Below the pieces are notes generated by a model. The model was not told where the DNA came from and made no database searches. It saw nothing but the letters and a program-made list of their open reading frames with translations. 64,000 nt of DNA from Pseudomonas protegens CHA0 (GTDB taxonomy: Bacteria > Pseudomonadota > Gammaproteobacteria > Pseudomonadales > Pseudomonadaceae). The translations under genes were made by a program, and so were the position numbers. This document shows positions 58,868 through 64,000 of this stretch, piece by piece. Positions within the stretch are counted from its first letter, which is position 1, and the number at the start of each line of letters is the position of its first letter. The DNA is taken from positions 1,179,001-1,243,000 of the forward strand of contig NC_021237.1 of assembly GCF_000397205.1 (NCBI RefSeq), in the 5' to 3' direction.

Positions 58868-60574
58868 TCAGGCACCTGCGCCGACTTCTCGGTGCAGCAA
58901 GCCTGCCAGTGCCACCTGCAAGCCCCCGGCCTTTTCGCCAATCAGCACGTGCCAGACGTCCCCCTCCATGCGCCGCATGCCCTGGCAGCCCAGCCCCTTG
59001 AGCGCCGGCTCCGACAGGCTGCGGCTATTGTTCACTCGCACTCGCAACCGGGTCAGCGCCACACAGTCCATCTGCACCAGGTTGTCCCGACCGCCCAGGG
59101 CGTTGAGCCACTGCTGGGCTTCGTGGATGGAAATGTCGACCTGCGGGGGTTCTTCAACAGGCGCCTGTGCCACCGCAGCCCTGGCCGAAACGGGTGACGC
59201 CAGGCGGATCTCGTCGGCGATGCTGTCTGCCAGCGGCCCCACCACCACCTGCAAGCTGCCGCCCTTGCCGGGGCGCACCACGGCCATGGCGCCCAGGGCC
59301 TTGAGCTCGCTGTCCGAAGCCAGGTTGCGGTCTGCCAGCTCCAGGCGTAGGCGCGTGGTGCAGGCACCGACGGTAAGCAGGTTGCCGGCGCCACCCAGGG
59401 CCTTGATGTAGGCTGCGGCGCGCTGGTCGACGCTCAGTTCAGTCTTTTCGCTGGAGGGGCTGTCTTCACGGCCCGGGGTCTTGAGGTTGAAGCGACGGAT
59501 GCAGAAATCGAACACCAGGTAGTACACCACCGCGTACAGCAGGCCCACCGGAAACACCTTCCAGCCGTTGGTGGAGCGGCCCCAGCCCAGGGCCATGTCG
59601 ATGGCGCCGCCGGAAAAGGTAAAGCCCAGGTGGATGTTCAGCAGGTTGGTCAGGGCCATGGCCAGCCCGGTGAGCAGGGCATGCACCAGGTACAGCAGGG
59701 GGGCAAGGAACATGAAGGCGAATTCGATCGGCTCGGTGACCCCGGTGAGGAAGGATGTCAGGGCCATGGACAGGAAGATCCCGCCCATTACCTTGCGCCG
59801 TTCCGGCGGTGTGTTGCGGTACATCGCCAGGCAGGCGGCGGGCAGGCCGAACAGCATCATCGGGAACATCCCGGTCATGAACTGGCCGCCCTTGGGGTCG
59901 CCGGCAAAGTAGCGGGTCAGGTCGCCGGTGACCACGGCGCCGGTGCTCGGGTCGGTGAAGCTGCCGAAGATGAACCAGGCCATGTTGTTGAGGATGTGGT
60001 GCAGGCCGGTGACGATCAGCAGCCGGTTGAACACGCCGAAGACAAAGGCGCCGAAGCTGCCGCTCTCCAGCAGCAACTGGCCGAAGCTGTTGATGCCGTG
60101 CTGGATCGGCGGCCAGATCAGGCCGAACACCACCCCCAGGCCCACGGCGGTGAAACCGGTGGCGATGGGCACGAAGCGCCGGCCGCCGAAAAACGCCAGG
60201 TACTCCGGCAACTTGATGTCCTTGAAGCGGTTGTACAGCGCGCCGGCCATCAGCCCGCTGATGATCCCGGCGAGCATGCCCATGTTGATGCTGGCGTCCA
60301 GCACCTTGAGGGTCGAGATCATCACCAGGTAGCCAATGGCCCCGGCCAGCCCGGCGGTGCCATTGTTGTCCTTGGCAAAGCCGACGGCGATACCGATGGC
60401 GAAGATCAGCGCCAGGTTGCCGAAGATCGACTGCCCGGCATCGTGGATGATCGCGATGTTCAGCAGGTCGGTGTCGCCCAGGCGCAGCAGCAGACCGGCG
60501 ATGGGCAAGATGGCGATGGGCAGCATCAGCGCCCGGCCGAGGCGTTGCAGGCCCTCGATGAAATACTGGTACAT
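58868..60574 (-). CDS. nagE: PTS N-acetylglucosamine transporter EIICB (NagE)
   Basis: 568 residues. An inner-membrane EIIC domain (about 1-380; YFIEGLQRLGRALMLPIAILPIAGLLLR, TGLHHILNNMAWFIFGSF, GVTEPIEFAFMFLAP) takes up and phosphorylates N-acetylglucosamine. A cytoplasmic EIIB domain follows with the phosphorylated Cys in GACTTRLRLEL. A second EIIB-like domain lies at the C-terminus (MDCVALTRLRVRV) where the Cys spacing before TRLR is two residues longer. Phosphate comes from NagF. The ATG at 60574 has AGGAGA upstream; an open frame further up overlaps nagF. It follows nagF after 22 bp. Confidence 0.94.
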   Translation of the reverse strand: MYQYFIEGLQRLGRALMLPIAILPIAGLLLRLGDTDLLNIAIIHDAGQSIFGNLALIFAIGIAVGFAKDNNGTAGLAGAIGYLVMISTLKVLDASINMGMLAGIISGLMAGALYNRFKDIKLPEYLAFFGGRRFVPIATGFTAVGLGVVFGLIWPPIQHGINSFGQLLLESGSFGAFVFGVFNRLLIVTGLHHILNNMAWFIFGSFTDPSTGAVVTGDLTRYFAGDPKGGQFMTGMFPMMLFGLPAACLAMYRNTPPERRKVMGGIFLSMALTSFLTGVTEPIEFAFMFLAPLLYLVHALLTGLAMALTNLLNIHLGFTFSGGAIDMALGWGRSTNGWKVFPVGLLYAVVYYLVFDFCIRRFNLKTPGREDSPSSEKTELSVDQRAAAYIKALGGAGNLLTVGACTTRLRLELADRNLASDSELKALGAMAVVRPGKGGSLQVVVGPLADSIADEIRLASPVSARAAVAQAPVEEPPQVDISIHEAQQWLNALGGRDNLVQMDCVALTRLRVRVNNSRSLSEPALKGLGCQGMRRMEGDVWHVLIGEKAGGLQVALAGLLHREVGAGA

Positions 60575-60596
60575 GGCGTCTCTCCTGGAATTCTTG

Positions 60597-63119
60597 TTAT
60601 GAGTGCAGAGGCCAAAGCCGTTCGCAGGCCTGACGGACTGCGGCGGCACCGGGCAGGTTGAGCAGCGGCTGGCTGAGCTGGCGGCACTGGCTGGCGTCCA
60701 GCTGGCGCACCCGGTCCTTGATCTCGCCCACCTGTGGCGGGCTGACCGACAGCTCGCTGACGCCCAGGCCGATGAGTACGGGTGTGGCCAGGGGATCGGA
60801 GGCCAGGGCGCCACAGACCCCGACCCAGCGACCATGGCGCTGGGCGCCGGCGCAGGTCTGGGCGATCAGCCGCAGCAGGGCGGGGTGCAGGGCGTCGACC
60901 CGTGCCGCCAGCCCGGCGTGATCACGGTCCATGGCCAGGGTGTACTGGGACAGGTCGTTGGTGCCGATGGACAGGAAGTCGGCGTGTTCGGCCAGTTGCT
61001 CGGCCATCAGGGCGGCGGCGGGGACTTCGATCATGACCCCCAGTTCCGGGCGCTGGTTCAGGCCCAGTTCGGCAGCGAACAGGTCCAGGCGCTGGCGGAT
61101 GTGCAGCAGCTCGGCGACTTCGGTGACCATCGGCAGCATCACCCGGCAGCGTTGCACGGGGCTGACCTGGAGCAGCGCCCGCAGTTGTTGGTCCAGCAGT
61201 TCAGGGCGCGCCTGGGCCAGGCGGATGCCGCGCAGCCCAAGTACCGGGTTGGCTTCCACCGGCAGGGGCAGGTAATCCAGCTGTTTGTCGCCGCCGACGT
61301 CGATGGTGCGAATGATCACCGGCTTGTCGCCCATGGCGTTGAGCACTGCCTGATAGGCCTGGCGCTGTTCTTCTTGATCGGGGGCGGTCTGGCGGTCAAC
61401 GAAGAGAAACTCGGTGCGCAGCAGGCCGACGCCGTCGGCGCCACCCTGGTGGGCGTCCCGGGCTTCATCGCTGGACGCCACATTGGCCGCCACCTCGATC
61501 TGCTGGCCGTCCTGGGTCAGGGCGGGCTCATGGGCTTTTTGCTGTTGCAGCGCATGGCGCTGGCGCTGGGTTTCACCGGCCCGTTGCACCTGTGCGATGC
61601 GCTGCGGGTCGGGCTCCAGTTCCAGGCGCCCGCCGTTGGCATCCAGCACCACCTGGCGGCCACTGTCGATGCGCAGCACTTGCGGGCCCAGGGCCACCAG
61701 GCAAGGCAGGCCTTTGCCCCGGGCGAGGATCGCCACGTGGGAAGTGGCACCGCCGGCGGCCATGCACAGCCCGGCCACGCCCTGGGCGCTGAGTTGCAGA
61801 AGGTCGGAAGGGGTCAACTCCTCGGCGGCAACGATCGCCCCGGCTGGCAGATCATAGTGCCAGGCCTCCCCCAGCAGGGCGCGCAGAACGCGCTGCTGCA
61901 GGTCCCGCAGGTCGTTGGCGCGTTCAGCCAGCAGCGTACTGCCCAGTTGCTGCAGGATCTGGCATTGCTCGGTAATCGCCGCGCTCCAGGCATGGGTGGC
62001 GGCGCGGCCCTGGGCAATGGAGGCTTCGGCGGCGTCCAGCAGGGTCGGGTCTTCGAGCAGCGCCAGGTGGGCGCTGAAGATGTCCTGTTCCTGCTGGTCG
62101 CGGCGTTGCCGGGCCTGCTCCAGGGTGTGGCGGATTTCCCCGCGCACCTGGTCCAGTGCGGTGCTCAATGCTTGCCGTTGGGGCTCGGGTGCATGCTGGC
62201 CATGATCCTCCGCCAGGACCATGGCGTTGAGCCGCACCAGGGGTCCGCACACCAGGCCCGGCGCGGCGCAGACGCCCGGCAGCACGCCGTCTTCCACGGG
62301 GCCTTGGGCGGCCGGGGCCGGTACCGGGGTTTCGCCATGGGCATCTGCGGCCATCGCGGTGCCGAGGGTCTGCAGCATCGCCTGCAGGGCATCCTGGCAA
62401 TCGTCGCCCTGGCAACTGACCAGCACTTCTTCCTGTTCACCGATGCCCAGGCTCATCAGGGCAATCAGGCTGGTGCAGGGGGCGCTCTTGTCCTTGAAGG
62501 TCAACTGCGAATGGCTGTTGAAGCTCAGGGCGGTCTGGCGCACCAGGGCGGCGGGGCGGGCATGCAGGCCGCCGCGATGGGCGACCTTGATCCGGGCGCT
62601 GGCCTGCTGCCCGGATTGCTCTTGAGCCAGCGGCTGCGGGCCCGCGTTGGCGCGCCGGCTGATGTGCAGTAATGGCTCGCCCACCTGGACTGTCGACAGG
62701 GTCAGCGGGCGCAGGTCGAAACCCTCGCCATTGGTCAGGATCAGCAGGCTGATCAGGCTTCGGCAATGCTGTGCCACGTGGTCCAGATCAACCCGCAGCA
62801 AGGGCTGGCCGGCACGCACCTGCTGGCCTTCCTTCACCAGCAGGGCAAACCCCTCGCCCTGCAGTTCGACAGTGTCCAGGCCCAGGTGCAGCAGCAGTTC
62901 GGCCCCATTGGCGGCGCGCAGGGTGATTGCGTGCCCGGTACGTGCGACCTGGATCACCTGGCCGGCGCAGGGCGCATGCAGGGTGTCGTTGAGGGGATCG
63001 ATGGCGATGCCGTCGCCCATGGCACCGCTGGCGAACACCGGGTCGGGCACGCTGCGTAGTGCTAGCACTGGCCCGCTTAACGGGGCACCGAGCGTCAGTT
63101 CGTTATTGTTGTTGTGCAT
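60597..63119 (-). CDS. nagF: PTS EIIA-HPr-EI fusion protein (NagF)
   Basis: 840 residues joining three phosphotransfer proteins in one chain. EIIA (about 1-150) has active His78 in HLGLDTVEL. HPr (about 170-255) has active His186 in GGLHARPAA. EI (about 285-835) has active His about 460 in GGATSHVAILAR, the PEP-binding GLLRTEFLF and IRTIDVGGDKQL, and the Cys in VGVCGALASD. It passes phosphate from PEP to NagE. Fused carriers let pseudomonads, which lack the general sugar PTS, run a dedicated GlcNAc system. It lies 26 bp after the SIS gene and 22 bp before nagE. Confidence 0.95.
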   Translation of the reverse strand: MHNNNNELTLGAPLSGPVLALRSVPDPVFASGAMGDGIAIDPLNDTLHAPCAGQVIQVARTGHAITLRAANGAELLLHLGLDTVELQGEGFALLVKEGQQVRAGQPLLRVDLDHVAQHCRSLISLLILTNGEGFDLRPLTLSTVQVGEPLLHISRRANAGPQPLAQEQSGQQASARIKVAHRGGLHARPAALVRQTALSFNSHSQLTFKDKSAPCTSLIALMSLGIGEQEEVLVSCQGDDCQDALQAMLQTLGTAMAADAHGETPVPAPAAQGPVEDGVLPGVCAAPGLVCGPLVRLNAMVLAEDHGQHAPEPQRQALSTALDQVRGEIRHTLEQARQRRDQQEQDIFSAHLALLEDPTLLDAAEASIAQGRAATHAWSAAITEQCQILQQLGSTLLAERANDLRDLQQRVLRALLGEAWHYDLPAGAIVAAEELTPSDLLQLSAQGVAGLCMAAGGATSHVAILARGKGLPCLVALGPQVLRIDSGRQVVLDANGGRLELEPDPQRIAQVQRAGETQRQRHALQQQKAHEPALTQDGQQIEVAANVASSDEARDAHQGGADGVGLLRTEFLFVDRQTAPDQEEQRQAYQAVLNAMGDKPVIIRTIDVGGDKQLDYLPLPVEANPVLGLRGIRLAQARPELLDQQLRALLQVSPVQRCRVMLPMVTEVAELLHIRQRLDLFAAELGLNQRPELGVMIEVPAAALMAEQLAEHADFLSIGTNDLSQYTLAMDRDHAGLAARVDALHPALLRLIAQTCAGAQRHGRWVGVCGALASDPLATPVLIGLGVSELSVSPPQVGEIKDRVRQLDASQCRQLSQPLLNLPGAAAVRQACERLWPLHS

Positions 63120-63145
63120 GGCGCAGTACTCGTTGGCGATGGGGC

Positions 63146-64000
63146 TTAGTGAGTGCGGGTCACTTTGCTCAGGTGGCGCGGTTGGTCGGGGTCCATGCTG
63201 CGGGCTTGGGCGAGGCCGGCGGCCATGACGTAGAAACTCTGGATCGCCAGGATCGGGTCGAGTGCCGGGTGTTCGGCACGACTCAGGGTCAGGTCCCGTT
63301 CACCGATGTCGTCCGGAGCGGCCAGCAGCACCTTGGCGCCGCGCTGGCGCATGTCGGCGGCCAGGCTCAGCAGGCCGCCCTGCTCGGCGCCGCGGGGGGC
63401 GAACACCAGCAGCGGATAGTCGTGGTCGATCAGCGCCATGGGGCCGTGGCGGACTTCGGCACTGCTGAAGGCTTCGGCCTGGATAGCCGAGGTTTCCTTG
63501 AGCTTGAGCGCGGCTTCCTGGGCAATGGCGAATCCCGCCCCGCGGCCGATCACCATCAGGCGCTGGCAATCGCGCAGCGCATTGACGGCCAGGCTCCAAT
63601 CCTGGGTCGCGGCCTGGCGCAAGCCTTCAGGCAGGGCCAGGCCGGCTTCGAGCAAGCGTCCGTCATCATTCCAGTGGCCGATCAGTCGCGCGCTGGCACT
63701 GAGGGTGGCAATAAAGCTCTTGGTGGCGGCCACGCTCTGCTCGGCGCCGGCGTGCAACGGCAGGAAGAATTCGCTGGCCGCTTCCAGCGGGCTGTTTTGC
63801 GCGTTGACCATGGCCACGCTGAGCGCCCCGCGCTTGCGCAGCAGGCGCACGCTGTTTACCAGGTCCGGGCTTTGCCCCGATTGCGAAAAGGCGAACACCG
63901 CCTGGCCGCTGACCCGCAGGGGCGCCTGCTGCATGGTCACCACCGACATCGGCAGCGAGGCCACGGGAATACCCACTTGCTGCATGGTCAGGTAGGCGAA
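63146..64000 (-). CDS. SIS-domain glucosamine-6-phosphate deaminase/aminotransferase-like protein, C-terminal part
   Basis: 284 residues are visible before the stop at 63146; the gene runs off the right edge, and the missing part is the N-terminus. It holds two SIS sugar-isomerase domains like the C-terminal half of GlmS: FAFSQSGQSPDLVNSVRLLRKRGA (first), and VIGRGAGFAIAQEAALKLKETSAIQAEAFSSAEVRHGPMALI (second). It lacks the N-terminal glutaminase domain as far as can be seen. It likely deaminates glucosamine 6-phosphate to fructose 6-phosphate in GlcNAc catabolism, upstream of nagF and nagE in one operon. nagA is expected just outside. This is the role of the P. aeruginosa neighbour, by family and context. 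Confidence 0.85.
   Translation of the reverse strand, partial: FAYLTMQQVGIPVASLPMSVVTMQQAPLRVSGQAVFAFSQSGQSPDLVNSVRLLRKRGALSVAMVNAQNSPLEAASEFFLPLHAGAEQSVAATKSFIATLSASARLIGHWNDDGRLLEAGLALPEGLRQAATQDWSLAVNALRDCQRLMVIGRGAGFAIAQEAALKLKETSAIQAEAFSSAEVRHGPMALIDHDYPLLVFAPRGAEQGGLLSLAADMRQRGAKVLLAAPDDIGERDLTLSRAEHPALDPILAIQSFYVMAAGLAQARSMDPDQPRHLSKVTRTH

Overview
The window is chromosomal DNA of a fluorescent Pseudomonas. The gene content and order (algD-alg8, dauBAR next to rhlB, aapJQMP, valS-holC-pepA-lptFG, lepA-lepB-rnc-era-recO-pdxJ, mltF/purL, nagEF), the high GC content and the paired REP elements all fit the P. fluorescens group. The toxoflavin-type cluster points most closely to P. protegens. 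Species assignment is inference; no rRNA or tRNA gene was seen.

Layout. 0-6.3 kb: start of the alginate operon (algD, alg8 running off the left edge) with a long AT-rich control region, then yaaA, a NodB-like deacetylase with an eroded active site, and a PIN-PhoH ATPase. 6.3-17.8 kb: the accessory highlight, a compact azapteridine (toxoflavin-type) biosynthesis and self-protection locus. It holds an RND pump and adaptor, a VOC-fold protein, a LysR regulator, and on the minus strand a YdcZ-type exporter followed by toxA (methyltransferase), toxD (FGE-fold), toxB (GTP cyclohydrolase II), toxC (WD40) and toxE (RibD-like). ToxB and ToxE would repeat the first riboflavin steps; ToxA would methylate the triazine; ToxC and ToxD are the least understood steps. 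18-19.2 kb: moaCDE. 19.4-23.2 kb: D-arginine catabolism (binding protein, dauR, dauA, dauB) with two related candidate operators. 23.2-30.2 kb: rhlB, a carboxylesterase and the aapJQMP amino acid ABC transporter.

30.2-35.2 kb is mixed: an mqsRA toxin-antitoxin pair, a FadR-type regulator with a CynX/NimT-type MFS transporter, a SnoaL-like protein, a GIY-YIG protein and a GST. 35.2-58.7 kb is mainly housekeeping: a membrane-anchored glutaredoxin, yejK, a HU gene, rlmF, valS, holC, pepA, lptFG, lepA, lepB, rnc, era, recO, pdxJ, mltF, purL and a NIF3/YqfO-like protein. 58.8-64 kb: the GlcNAc phosphotransferase system, nagE (EIIC plus two EIIB-like domains), nagF (EIIA-HPr-EI fusion) and a SIS-domain deaminase cut by the right edge.

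Eight REP-type inverted pairs sit between genes. No insertion sequence, integrase, CRISPR array, tRNA or rRNA was found. The tox locus therefore shows no mobile-element scar here, although it is the obvious accessory insertion in an otherwise conserved backbone.
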